A stretch of 64,000 nt of DNA from Cheiracanthium punctorium (GCA_038373885.1 JAWZYV010013028.1:62001-126000), one strand, 5' to 3'; positions 48,100-58,466 are shown, numbered from the stretch's first letter. Notes: a model not told the origin generated them from the sequence alone. Numbers and translations are program-made.

Positions 48100-48101
48100 T
48101 A

Positions 48102-48779
48102 TTTTATCTGAATGTGTTTGATATTTAAGAGACTTTATAGTGGAAAGTGGTCACATTTGACAGGTTAAAAAACTTGAATTTGGCAAATTATCTGGTCACT
48201 ATACAGTTTTCGCAGGTGGTCACTTTACAGGATATTTTCCTCATACATTTTTTATGAGTTACAATGAAATTTCATAAAAGTGTTCACTTTAGACAGGTGG
48301 TCTCTTTACCAAAGGTGGTCACTTTAGCAGGTTCTACTGTATTTTAAAAAGAATTTGACATTGTATAGCGATAAGCTTCTGAATTCATTGAAGATTCGCC
48401 TGTCTAGAAAAATTAAAATGTGATGTGACGTGCTTAAAATATTCATCATACAGCGTCTCGGGAAATCCCCAAACGTTATCAATCGTTCAGTGTACATTTA
48501 ATAAGCAGTTGCCGTTTTATTTGTAATCGTCTTTTTTTCTTCCTCAAATTAAACACGAGGTTCTATTATCAACAGTAAATTAACATATTCCGTTTATGTT
48601 TTACAGATGAGATATTGTCACGTTGTTAACAGTCGTGGGTAGTTAGCTTCTTTTCGTGTACGTTTTTTATTTTTTAGACTTCCGTAGTTCTACTCACGGG
48701 TGCCCATATGATTGGTTGTGCTTGGAACCAAGTCAGAAATTCATAGGCGCGTGATTATTTGTAGGGATGAGGGGCAAAT
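48102..48779. other. Noncoding stretch
   Basis: 48140-48345 has repeated GGTCACTTTA(C/G) or TGGTCACTTT words (about five), a minor internal repetition. No gene recognised. Confidence 0.45.
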
Positions 48780-49063
48780 CAGGGGTCCTGCTCCAGAAAG
48801 ATATTAGTATTTTGTTGTTGAGCCTCTTCTACGTTATACAAGTACGTAAATCATAATTGTAATATCAGAACTGTGGGGCGATGGCTCCTCCCTGCCCATG
48901 GTCCTGTCCCAGAAAGATATTAGTATTCTATTGTTGAGCCTCTTCTACATTATACCATTACGTAAATCATAATTGTAATATCAGAACTGTGGGGCGATGG
49001 GCCCTCCCTGCCCATGGTCCTGCACCAGAAAGATATTATATTTTAGTCTGAGCCACATTTACT
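48780..49063. repeat. ~117-bp tandem repeat, 2.3 units, third unit split by a TTAA element
   Basis: TCCTG(C/T)(T/C)CCAGAAAGATATTA begins units near 48787, 48902 and 49018. Each continues GAGCCTCTTCTAC, AATCATAATTGTAATATCAG and CTGTGGGGCGATGG. After the element at 49068-49610 the third unit seems to resume (ACGAGTACGTAAA). Confidence 0.82.
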
Positions 49064-49067
49064 TTAA

Positions 49068-49610
49068 CCCTTTAACGTATGGTGTCCTCGCCGTTAGGAC
49101 ACAAAGCTCTGACGTTTTAACTGTTGCCAGCCACGAAGAATAAATTGGATTTCAATCAAAATACTTGAGGGTGACAGTGTTACGAGAGAATCGTTTACTT
49201 TTTAGCACGTCATTTCCCGTAAAAATTGTCAGGATTATTTGCAAGATTACTAGGATTATTTTTAACAGAGCACCGGCATCTGCTGAAAACTGGAAGAATA
49301 CGATGGACTACACGATACAGAAGAACAACTGGATAGAGTCTGCCCAATGCTGAAAGAAGGGCAGCCGTTGCCATCGCTCGATTTAACTACCAGCAAGATG
49401 GCGGTCGAGCGAATCATTCATTTCGTGCCACAGATCTAGAGACCATTTTTTGACTCTGGGCGCGCACTGTCAGTGTGAGTCAAAAATAGTCTCTAGATGT
49501 GTGGCACAAGATGAACGATTCGATCGACCGCCATCTTGCTGGTAGTTAAATCGAGCGATGGGAACGGCTGCTGTCTTTCCAGCATTGGGAAATGGTTGCA
49601 CTTCAAAGGG
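49068..49610. mobile_element. TTAA palindromic element, divergent subfamily
   Basis: TTAA at 49064-49067; the right-hand target has decayed to TTTT. The left end is CCCTTTAACGTATGGTG. The interior differs throughout from the other copies (GTCCTCGCCGTTAGGAC, CGAGCGAATCATTCATTTCG) and the centre is GGGCGCGCACTGTCAGTGTG. An older or separate lineage of the family. Confidence 0.8.
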
Positions 49611-49614
49611 TTTT

Positions 49615-49974
49615 ACGAGTACGTAAAACATTACGGAAATGTATATTTTTTCTGAGGTTAGGGAGGGGAGACATGGCCCCTTTCCTGCCCCTGAGGAATG
49701 GTGTATCTTTTGTACCACTCGAAAAGATCATTCTGTCGATAAGTACCTTTCCATGTATGTTATTTTACGAAGTTTTAATTATTTTGTTTTAATGTGCGTT
49801 TGCTTGAGATAGTAATTCACCTATCAGAAAAGACTTGTTGTCGTTTAGTCTACATGCACCATAAATCAAACAGTATTTTCATTGTAGTTCAATATTTATA
49901 TTAAACACTTTTAGCTAGTGGCGGCGTACTTGTACATCAAAAGGCGCAAAGTTGACCATTTTAGCTGTATATCG
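49615..49974. other. Noncoding stretch
   Basis: Apart from the resumed tandem unit near 49617, nothing recognised. Confidence 0.4.
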
Positions 49975-50380
49975 TCAAGTTTGGCGCCAAAAAAATAAGT
50001 TCCCAAAACCGAATCAACTTGGCGATATCTTCTACGTACATTTAGGGAGGAATTGCCAAACTGTACTATTTATTCAATGGGAATATCAATTAGTGTTTAT
50101 AAATGTGTCGATATCAGTGTAAATGAATGTGAAGTATAGCTCATCTGCCTGACAAAGGTATTAAAACAGCTTCAGTAGGCGATTTTAATGTAGATGTCAA
50201 TTACTTGAAAAAGTGTTTTATATAACGAGGTAGACAAATACTACACACTCCCGGATAACTAATATGTGCTTTTCAAGGAAATGGAACAAAGAAGACAATG
50301 ATGATACGATTTTTGTCAGGCAGATTAACTGTACTTCACATTTATTTACAGTAATATAGACACATTTATAATCTAGGAAA
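49975..50380. repeat. 165-bp repeat relic arranged as an inverted repeat
   Basis: Shares GGCGCCAAAAAAATAAGT and AGTAGGCGATTTTAATGTAG with the blocks at 12-13 and 42-43 kb. Arms at about 50097-50155 and 50313-50371 (TATAAATGTGTC, AATGTGAAGTA, TCTGCCTGACAAA) are inverted copies of each other, so this copy is palindromic. Confidence 0.7.
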
Positions 50381-50728
50381 CTTAAATACGTATTAAAGTG
50401 GCTCAGACTTTTTTCTTTCTTCTATAAAAGTAAATAAGAATTATAAATTGTGCTTGTCCCGTCAATTACACTCTCTGTGTGTGTGACTGGTCTAAGCCAA
50501 AACGTGGTATTTTTTCGTTTGCTCTTTCCTGTAGAAATACTGGATGTGAGTATATTTCCCCTTGTCCCCAAAGTGTTTTTAAATTTTGGGTACAAGGGAG
50601 AACTAAAGGATTGTGTGACCTACCTTTAAAGAATAACATTTACATATCAGTTATAGGTGCAGGTTAAATCCATGGCTCCACGCTGAAACAGAAACAGGTA
50701 CATCTGTTATTATTGACATATCGCTTAA

Positions 50729-50905
50729 CCCTTTGAGACGCAACCCTTTCCAGGCACAGCCAGCTGCTGTCAAAAAAGGGTCTCTAGATCTGTGGCACGC
50801 GATGAACGTTTCGATCGATCGTCCGCCATCTTGCTGGTAGTTAAGTCTAGCGATGGCAACGGATGCGCTTTTTTCAGCATTGGGAAAGGGTTGCGCCTCA
50901 AAGGG
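50729..50905. mobile_element. TTAA palindromic element, left arm deleted, 177 bp
   Basis: TTAA at 50725-50728 and 50906-50909. Both ends are type A; the left arm is reduced to CCCTTTGAGACGCAACCC and TTTCC before jumping to the centre (AGGCACAGCCAGCTG). Confidence 0.88.
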
Positions 50906-51170
50906 TTAAAGATAACTCATCTGATGAATATGTACCAGATGGGGTCTGTATTATTGATTATAATTATTCTGTTCAACTAATCATTACTATAATCAATTGT
51001 AAAAATAGACTTCGAATAGTATAAATAAAATTTTAAAATATATGTAAATAAGTGATAAAAAATAGTAAAAATAAATAAATGAAACAGTAAATAAATATTT
51101 ACTGGACTAAAAAAAGAATTAATTACCAGTATTGTTGTACTGAAAAAAGAGTGTGCGGAAAAAAAAAGAC

Positions 51171-51250
51171 GCTACTGCAGCGCGATATTCGAACTTGAGA
51201 CGCCAGAGTAGTAGACCACCGTTCTAACCATCCCACTACGGCGCTCAATC
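51171..51250 (-). repeat. tRNA-like pol III promoter sequence (tRNA pseudogene or SINE head)
   Basis: Minus strand: GCGCCGTAGTGGGATGGTT (A-box-like) and CAAGTTCGAATATCGCGCT (B-box-like), with partial AGCGC/GCGCT end pairing. A poly-A lies at the 3' side (51161-51170 on plus as A-run). The anticodon arm is not clearly formed, so I do not call a tRNA. Confidence 0.45.
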
Positions 51251-51554
51251 CGACTCGCGCATAACTTATACTTAAAGTTTTGGTGAAGGGGTTGAAAAAT
51301 TAATATTAACTTTTCTCGACTGTATTTGAGTATTGCGTCTTAGTATTTTACACGTAGTATATTCACATGGTATACTAACACTGTGCATATGATCATCGAA
51401 ATCCGTTTGCCGTAGGCCGTGCCTCCTCCTTACTAGTATTAAGATGACCTTTTACTTACATTTAATTTTCTTCCATTTGCCATTTTAAACAAATTCTAAG
51501 AATTTTTTTCTGTCAGATATATCAACTAAAATTGTTCCTCTATATTTCTATTAG
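51251..51554. other. Intronic or upstream noncoding stretch
   Basis: Ends in a good polypyrimidine acceptor (TTGTTCCTCTATATTTCTATTAG) ahead of the exon at 51555; otherwise nothing recognised. Confidence 0.5.
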
Positions 51555-51682
51555 GTACCCGATATGAAAATGTGGAACCTCAAGCATCAAGAATAAGAAA
51601 TGTGGAGCCTCAAGCATCAGGAGTAAGAAATGTGGAACGTCAAGCATCAAGAATAGGAAATGTGGATCCTCAAGCATCAGGT
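51555..51682 (+). CDS. Fasciclin-domain protein, upstream exon with decapeptide repeats (partial gene)
   Basis: Putative exon between a strong acceptor (...TTTCTATTAG) and a consensus donor (GGT|GTAAGT at 51683). Read after one carried-over base it is open throughout. It encodes four 10-residue repeats of the form NVEPQAS(G/R)(V/I)(R/G), hydrophilic and without cysteine. The 30-bp period preserves the frame. It ends in phase 0, matching the phase-0 start of the FAS1 exon at 57259, so I join them by inference. An alternative donor two bases earlier would give phase 1. Without transcripts it could also be a chance open minisatellite. A palindromic element begins 13 bp after the donor. The minus-strand frame over it is a shadow. 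Confidence 0.55.
51563..51682. repeat. 30-bp minisatellite, 4 units, in-frame with the exon
   Basis: The unit AAATGTGGAACCTCAAGCAT plus TCAAGAATAAG-like repeats four times with substitutions that mostly keep the peptide pattern. Confidence 0.9.
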
Positions 51683-51695
51683 GTAAGTATATTAA

Positions 51696-52171
51696 CCCTT
51701 TGAGGCGCAACCCTTTCCCAATGCTGAATAAAGGGCAGCCGTTGCCATCGCTCGACTTAACTCCAGCAAGATGGCGGACGATCGAAACGTTCATCGCGTG
51801 CCACAGATCTAGAGACCCTTTTTTGACGGCAGCTGGCTGTGCCGGCACAGCCAGCTGTCGTCACGTTTCCATCGTCCGCCATCTTGCTGGTAGTTAAGTC
51901 GAGCGATGGCAACGGCTGCCCTTTATTCAGCATTGGGCAATCTATCCAGCCGTTCTCGCATTTCTCAATTTTTCAGCACATGTGAGTGCTGTTAAAAAGA
52001 ATCGTGACAATTTTTTAACGGGAACTGGCGTGCTAAAAAGTAAAGGATTCTCGTGGAGCTATGCCACCCGCAACTGTTTTTATAGAAATCAAATCTATTC
52101 TTCGTGACTGGAAACAGTCAAAACGTCAAGAGTTTGGTGTTCCCAGAGGGGGAACACTGCGCGTTAAAGGG
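51696..52171. mobile_element. TTAA palindromic element, A-B form, next to a splice donor
   Basis: TTAA at 51692-51695 and 52172-52175. Type A left end, arms meeting at GCTGTGCCGGCACAGC, the right arm missing the GGGTCTCTAGATC block, then the B interior and type B end. The 5' splice site at 51683 is only 9 bp from its target TTAA. Confidence 0.88.
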
Positions 52172-52657
52172 TTAATAAAGGCTGGTTGTATAATTAAACA
52201 GCTAAAACGGCTAAACGGATTGTCACCAAATTTGGTTTATAGACTATACACGAGAGGCATTCAAGGAATTTCGAAAAAAAAACTAGTTAAAAAAAAAAAA
52301 AAGCTTACTAGGTATCCCTTTTCTTGAAAAAAAGAGCAAATTTAACAATGTAAATGAGTAATTCAAATTGCATAAAAAAAATTAAGCAATGATTCAGTAG
52401 TTTTTGAGCATTTAACCTCTTTATTCCATTTTTTTAGCTGATTTCACCGTGAAACGCTCCACCTAGTGGATATTTTTTGAACTAGACTTTTTAAAATACT
52501 TCCTTGAGCGCATATCAAGTACAGTCCATGCATCAAATCTGGTTGCAATGTCGTTTTAGCTGTAGAATATTGTTTACACGGAAAGTTTAATTATAACTAT
52601 CCTGTATATTGCCGCATGATTAATAAAACAACTTTATAGAATGCATCCATAAAATTC

Positions 52658-53436
52658 AAGGACTGATTTACGGCGGGGCATTCTGGACGCGTGCCCTAGG
52701 CTACCCCTTTTTAGGGTCCCCCAAAATAAAACACCAGGTAAGACCAAAATGTATACTAAAATCACCTTTCACACGCTATAAAATGTTAACTTTCTACTTG
52801 ATAAGCAAAGTAAAAAGTCTGATTATCTAATTCAATCTTATTTTATAAAGTTAATTGCAATTTATGTAAAGAATATATAAATTTAATATTACCCATGTAT
52901 AACTAATAATTTCGTCAGAGAAATTTAAGCTACATTCTTGTCGATTTTCCTTCGGACTTTTTTCTGAACAAATTTTAGTTTTAATAAATGGACAATTAAT
53001 AAAAATAAATAAAGGCGATTTCAAAGATTATCCTCTGAAGCAGAAATTGTTTGTAACACCATTTTTTATTCTCGAGTATTTCTAGAATTGAAATACTGTC
53101 CCTTTAACAAGGGGGTTCGGTTCCCAGGTAACCAGGGGTAATATGATTAGGAAATAGCCCCCCCCTCAGAAATTTAAAATTTTGTTAACGAAACAATAAT
53201 GATGAAACCTTTTTGTGAAAAATTTAGCCTTTTTCACCGTTTGGTCCTCCTCCGAAATTTTTTTCTGGGTGTGGCCCCGCCTTTAATAGAGTCAAAAACT
53301 TAATACAAGTAATACTCCGTTGGGAGAATTACTGATTTAAATAATACTCTACACAGTAAATTTTTGTGCAGACGGGAGAGGGGGGGGGTGTCCTAGTATC
53401 TGTGCCCTCGGCCCCTGGCTGTATAAGTCGGTCCTG
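52658..53436. mobile_element. Possible composite DNA element
   Basis: The left AAGGACTGATTTACGG and right (reversed) CAGGACCGACTTATACAG resemble each other and common hAT-type ends. Inside, 53150-53280 is related to the MITE at 61249-61385 (AAATTTAAAATTTTGTTAA, AACAATAATGATGAA). No target duplication seen, so boundaries are tentative. Confidence 0.4.
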
Positions 53437-53556
53437 ATAGAGGGAAAATAAAATTAGTTTATGCTTCGAGAATAAAAAGGGCTTTTAGTTTCCTCAGGTA
53501 GCAATAGGTTTACCAAGTAATTTGCTTCACACAGAGTGCCCTAGAACTCTTGGACA

Positions 53557-53720
53557 CATGGGCGCCGGCAGAATATTTCCCAGGGGGGGGGCAAAGACTA
53601 CTTATATGGTAACGTATGGTTACCATGTTGTAAAGAGCAAAAAAGCAAGGGAAAACTCTGCATACAAAAATCCAAGGGGAGACCATTGCCCTCCCTTGCC
53701 CTATGCTGCCGGCGCCCATG
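53557..53720. mobile_element. hAT MITE, GGGCGCC-end family, copy 2
   Basis: Ends CATGGGCGCCGGCAG and, reversed, CATGGGCGCCGGCAG: a perfect match over 15 bases. CTTGGACA is repeated at 53549-53556 and 53721-53728. Perfect ends and target duplication indicate a young insertion. Confidence 0.93.
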
Positions 53721-53817
53721 CTTGGACACTTCATAAAATTAAATCTAAAAAATTCTAAACACAGTAACATTAAAATGTAATTCCTGACTACTTGCGTACG
53801 TAACAAAATTAATAGCT

Positions 53818-54260
53818 TTCTACTTGAGATCCTTCAGTGGCTCGTACGTTATCTAAACGATATTCAATTTCATTCCCCAAGCATTTGAAAGCATCTGAGA
53901 AGTTATGGAATAAATGGCAACTGTGATTGGCTGCTTGCATTCCTTGTACATTAGGACATGTAGTCCTGTAAACAGTATCTTTGACGTAACCCCACATGAA
54001 AAAAGCTAAGGGGGATAAATCCGGCGATCGAGGAGGCCACTGAATTGGATCACCGCGACCTATTCATCTGTTTGCGGAATGTTGATGGAGGCAATAGCGC
54101 ACAGACTTTAACCACTTTGGAGTTAAGCCATCCTGTTGAAAAATCTCATTGCCAAATGTTTACCACAATCGCCACGTCCACTACGCACTCCTGAATCTCT
54201 TGCCAAAGTCCTTGACACCAAGCTCCATCGATCAGACTTTCTGCTAGAAAAGTCGGCCAT
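53818..54260 (-). pseudogene. Mariner/Tc1-superfamily transposase fragment
   Basis: Minus strand. Reading through stops gives DGLTPKWLKSVRYCLHQH, then IGRGDPIQWPPRSPDLSPL and FFMWGYVKDTVYRTTCPNVQ, continuing to the frame at 53809-53997. The DG(L)TP and SPDLSPL blocks carry the second and third catalytic acids of mariner-like DDE transposases, about 36 residues apart. In-frame stops and frameshifts show decay. The N-terminal half is not visible and no terminal repeats were found. It lies within the large intron of the FAS1 gene. Confidence 0.78.
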
Positions 54261-55599
54261 TATTCAAATACCCGATTCGTACATATAGTTTTTTTTTTTT
54301 TTTAATTTAATACTGCAAAGTGTTCAACAATTCTCGGTTACCTTGTATTTTGACCACCTACTTTGTTCTCAAACCCAAGCAACAGAACAATGTTGTTTCA
54401 GTGTGGCTTAAATGTGAAATGCTAACATACAAAATGTTGTTTCAATGTGAACTTTCAATGTCGTTTCCACATGATTTTGTTCAGTTTTCTCCACATTGTT
54501 TCAGCATGGATATTGATATGATATCGAAACAACATTGTGAAATCACAAGAGGAAAACAAATAAAAAAACAAGATTTTATTTCTTTCATGCAGAATTATCA
54601 AAATCATTTGGAAATTTACGAAAAATAAAATGGTTGATAATTATCTACTTAAAAACATCATTTTAATTCCCCAAGCAACACACTCGTGTTGTTTCAATGT
54701 GATTTTCTGGTTAGCATTGTCACAATGCATTTTTACAACAGTAAATACGAATTAAAATGATGTTTTCAAGTAGATAATTATCAACCATTTTATTTTTCGT
54801 AAATTTCCGTAAGATTTTAATAATTTTGCATGAAAGGAATAAAATTTTGTTTTTGAAGTAAAACTTCTTTAGTCGCGACTAGGGGGTAACTCAGATTTTT
54901 TTTTTCTGACGGAAGTAACGCTCAGCAAAGGAAGTGACGTATATGTCATATACTCCACGGCAAGCGCGCCTGAAAAAGAAGAACCGCGGAAAATCCTACA
55001 TTTTCGACCGCTCGCTCCTTTCGCTGACTTCATTGTTGAAAATGCATTATCATTATTATCATTATTTAGTTTTTCTTGAGATGGCAACGTTATCCACAAA
55101 ATATGTATTTAAATATCTCGTTTTGCCGATGGCAACTAGTTGTAAAATTCTATACTCTCTGAGGAGTTTGTGAAGATTTCCGTTGGGAAATAACTTTTGA
55201 ATTAAATTGTTTTTAAGAGGTCTAACGTTTATTTTCTTGATTGTGTATCGTTAGATTGTGGCTAGTACTTATTTTCAGACATAGAATTATTACTGCCGTG
55301 GTGGTATTTGATGAACATACAAATGCCAAACGCGTTTTAAAATAAACGACTTGGTGCAGTGATTAATATTTGGCGTCCGCTACTAGAAAGCTGGGTTAGT
55401 ATTTTGATTAACTCTTGATACGTACATTCATCGTGTAAAAATACGGGGAACCTGTTAGGGAAAGAAACGGCGATTTCTCGCCGTTTCTTTGAGACATCAA
55501 TCTTTATTTATATATCAATAAGCGTTTTGAAGGTACATCCAACATAATATTTTACATGTAATCCCAACCTCACAGGAGGTTGTCGATAATCCTTATTTT

Positions 55600-56580
55600 T
55601 AGATGAATAATATACAAGGTTTTGGAAAAGCACAAAGAAATGGAACCTGTCTGCAATCGAACCGGAAAAGTAGTTGGAAACGTCAGTTTAAGAACACACA
55701 ACAAGTGGATTCTAACCCAACTTCAAGACAGAACAACGGTTTAAGAACAAGGAGATGGAACACCACAATTAAAGGGACAGTGGCTGCAAATGTACCTAAA
55801 CAGCAGAGGGAAATTTTCGTTTAAGAACACTGTTGGAGGATCATACTTCGATCCCACGAAGGTAAATTTATAGGAGGGGACACTTCGCTTAGAAAGTTGG
55901 ATAACGCCGTTGTTGCAAACAGATGGAGCTACGCACACTGGGTAACTGCGCATCTCAGGTTGTTTATCTTTCCATCGAAGCGAAGTAAATAGAGATCCTT
56001 GAATTATCAAAACTTCAAAAAATTAAATACATAGACTTATGAGCGTGATATATAGTAATTACTGGTTTCAGATGTGTTTTAATTACATAATTGTCTTATA
56101 ATACTATTTCGTAGTGAATATAGGCAATAGTTTCGAAGTGAAGTGATATTATTATTTGTCAAATGCCAGTTGCATTGGCCGTTAGGCCATTAAACTCCTA
56201 AATATTATGTATGTCGTGTCTGTTATTATTTTACCCAAAAGATGTATTTTAAGAAATGTTAGTACGTAAGAAACGGACCCTGGCTGCAATCAATCCCAAA
56301 CAATGGACAGAACCTGCAGTTTAAAAACATGGATACAGAATAATAATTCGAAACCTACTAGCAGACGAAATCAACGCTTAAGAACACTGTGATAGAAAAA
56401 CACAACAAAAATTACACTACCTGCATTCGAACCCCTAAAACAGAGGAAAACATCCATTAAAGAACACAGTTAAAGTATAATACTAGACTACGGACATCCC
56501 CCCCCCCCCATTCATACCCAACCTCCAGACCGAACAATGGTTTACGAAAACAGTTAAAGAATAATACTACAACATGGACA
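55600..56580. repeat. Degenerate repeats with a TTTAAGAACAC motif
   Basis: Variants of (G/C)(G/T)TTTAAGAACAC occur near 55689, 55738, 55819, 56320, 56370, 56455 and 56530. They are often followed by about 30 bp and CTGCA.TC(G/T)AAC-like sequence. The frame at 55603-55824 is a by-product. Confidence 0.55.
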
Positions 56581-56612
56581 CTTCCTGGATTCTAAGTAAT
56601 TATCATGAATGA

Positions 56613-56882
56613 CCGATGATTCTTACTGGAGATTTTAATGTTAATTTTCGCTCTCAAGAATCTCAGTCGTTAGTTGATTTTTTAAAAGAAAATTTTGATC
56701 TAACTATGAATACTTCTCAACTTCAATCAACAACGCGTTTCGGTACAACGATAGATGCTGTATTTTCAAGAAAATTAGCAAATTTAGAGAGTTAAATTTT
56801 TGTTTCACATTATAATTACCACAAACCTATAATCTGATACATAAAAAATTATGATGACATCCAAGTACCTATTTCCAATGAA
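56613..56882 (+). pseudogene. Endonuclease/exonuclease/phosphatase (EEP) domain fragment
   Basis: Plus strand from 56616: MILTGDFNVNFRSQESQ, ...SLVDFLKENFDL..., ...TTRFGTTIDAVFSRKL, then a stop at 56793. After the stop IFVSHYNYHKPII follows in the same frame. GDFN, the TT.FGTTID block and the Ser-His-Tyr-His-Lys-Pro end are the C-terminal motifs of EEP nucleases carried by non-LTR retrotransposons and some Helitron-related elements. Two or more stops and a missing N-terminal half mark it as dead. It sits in the long-inverted-repeat element. Confidence 0.8.
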
Positions 56883-57258
56883 TAATATGAATATAACATT
56901 TATATAATCTTTGTAAAGTACATGAATAATAAATATAATTAAATTATAATATGATATTTATTTTAAGTTTAATCATTTCAGTGATATGTGTCGTAAACGT
57001 CAAAGAAGTTTTACTTCAATCGCGCGTAAAGATTACACGCATACACTTTTTTTTTTTTTTTGCTTTCCTCTTGTGATTTCACAATGTTGTTTCAATATTA
57101 TATCAATGTCCATGCTGAAACAATGTGAAGAAAACTGAACAAAATCATGTGGAAACGACATTGATAGTTCACATTGAAACAACATTGTTGTGTTGCTTGG
57201 GAAGTGCATATGTTATGTAAGGCATTGCCCAAAAATAAATTCCGGATTTTGTTTGCAG

Positions 57259-57397
57259 AGTTCTCCCGAGAGTGAAGTCGAATACGTGGACGGTCCTCTA
57301 GCGCCGCTGTATGGTTTCCTGATCAAGCACAAGCTCCAGAGGTTTTGCAAGCTACTCCGGGATGCCGGACTAGAGCAAGAAATCCAGAACTTGGGAG
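57259..57397 (+). CDS. Fasciclin (FAS1) domain gene, exon with domain start (partial gene)
   Basis: Exon of 139 nt between an acceptor (TTTTGTTTGCAG) and donor (GGGAG|GTAATG). It starts in phase 0 and ends after one base. It encodes SSPESEVEYVDG, an acidic linker, then LAPLYGFLIKHKLQRFCKLL and RDAGLEQEIQNLG, the helical opening of a FAS1 domain. FAS1 domains are extracellular cell-adhesion modules of fasciclin-1, midline fasciclin and TGFBI/periostin-type proteins. GC content is much higher than in the surrounding sequence. It joins 60365 in phase 1 to give ...NLG-A-SWTLFAP. A TTAA element lies 32 bp into the intron. Which FAS1 family member this is cannot be told from one partial domain. Confidence 0.88.
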
Positions 57398-57722
57398 GTA
57401 ATGAAGATTTGTACTTCTTCTGGTGGCACTTAACCCTTTCCCAATGCTCAAAAAAGGGCAGCCGCACAGTGGAGTATTTGTGTCAAAATCCTGGACAAAA
57501 ATATTTTTCATGAGTTTTAACGTTAAAATCATTACTGTTGACTTTTGACTTACTTTTTTAGTATTATATACTTCTTAAATTATATAAAAAAGCGTGTTGT
57601 CGCCAAATTTGGCGATATATCGCTAAAAGACTTGAAGTTGGTTTCTAACAAATGTCTTGTCCGGGAAGTATCCCTTACTGGGAAGTACTGCTTTTGTATA
57701 ATACCACTTATAAATGTAATAC

Positions 57723-58206
57723 CACGCGGCTGTCGATCTAACGGTCTGGAGTTTTGGGCGATTTTCTCCAGATGTCACATGAATATGCATTTGAGCCTCT
57801 TAAAAAGCCCTCCACCAAGGCAACCTTCCCGTAAGGAAAATAGCCGTGCCTTAACCCAGCGATTCTCAACCTCTTAACTTCGCCCCCCCCCAACAAAGGC
57901 TAACTTACGGTAGCGCCCCCCCCCCCTTCACATTGTTCAGCATACATTCAGTTTTTTAATCTTTAACAATGTACATTTAGTCGAACTTTCTACAAAATAA
58001 TGTTATCAGTAAAGTTTGAATGAACATTTTAAGCGAAAATGGATATATTTTTGAGTAAAAATGAGAATAAATTAGGCGATTTTTTAAAATTGTGCATCAT
58101 TACTTTCTCTTTGGTTTTTCTCGTGCCTCCCCTGGAAACGCTCTGCGCCCCCTTGGGGGCCGCGCCCCACAGGTTGAGAAACGCTGCCTTAACCACAATA
58201 AAAATA
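57723..58206 (+). repeat. SINE, body family 1, 5'-truncated, nested in the Transib-like element
   Basis: Begins at CACGCGGCTGTCGATCTAAC (promoter head absent), has the body (TTTTCTCCAGATGTCACATG, AAGCCCTCCACCAAGGCA) and an ACAATAAAAATA tail. TATAAATGTAATAC is repeated exactly at 57709-57722 and 58207-58220. The tail is split by a hAT MITE. Confidence 0.9.
57857..58186. mobile_element. hAT MITE, 330 bp, nested in the SINE tail
   Basis: Ends CAGCGATTCTCAACCTC and, reversed, CAGCGTTTCTCAACCTG, with C-rich and G-rich inner flanks. CCTTAACC is repeated at 57849-57856 and 58187-58194. The host SINE sequence resumes as ACAATAAAA, the expected continuation of GCCTTAACCAC. Confidence 0.93.
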
Positions 58207-58466
58207 TATAAATGTAATACTTTACTTATAATAATACTTATAAATATAATACTACCTATCTATAAATCAATTTTTATCGTAAAAATTATCAGATTTTTCA
58301 CTTTTCTAAATGTAGTTACTATATGGATCTTAGTTTTCTAATGACTTCTGAAGATTAACTTTTTCATCCCGATTCTTTTGAACTCTGATATTCGTCTTCA
58401 CTCAGAATCACTTTCTTTTTCTTCTCCTTCTTCCTTTTTTTATTTATTTTTATTTTTATTTATTTT

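Larger units (their letters stand above)
54374..57201. mobile_element. 2.8 kb element with long (~147-bp) inverted repeats
   Basis: The left end begins CCCAAGCAACAGAACAATG; the right, reversed, CCCAAGCAACACAACAATG. Homology continues for about 147 bp through CGTTTCCACATGATTTTG and CACAAGAGGAAA. The left repeat has a 44-bp extra segment duplicating TGTTGTTTCAATGTG. An internal inverted repeat (about 54612-54668 and 54752-54809) surrounds another CCAAGCAACACA start, suggesting a nested relative. It encloses an endonuclease fragment. No clear target duplication; superfamily unknown. Its right end is 58 bp from the FAS1 exon. Confidence 0.75.

Noticed and set aside
50532..50548. Possible 11-nt microexon (good acceptor CTTTCCTGTAG and donor GTGAGT)
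   Set aside because: Too short to judge, no peptide support, and phase compatibility alone is weak.
51540..51848. 102-codon minus-strand frame with LMLE.PHFLF repeats
   Set aside because: It is the reverse of the 30-bp minisatellite and a palindromic element; the plus strand has matching splice signals and phase.
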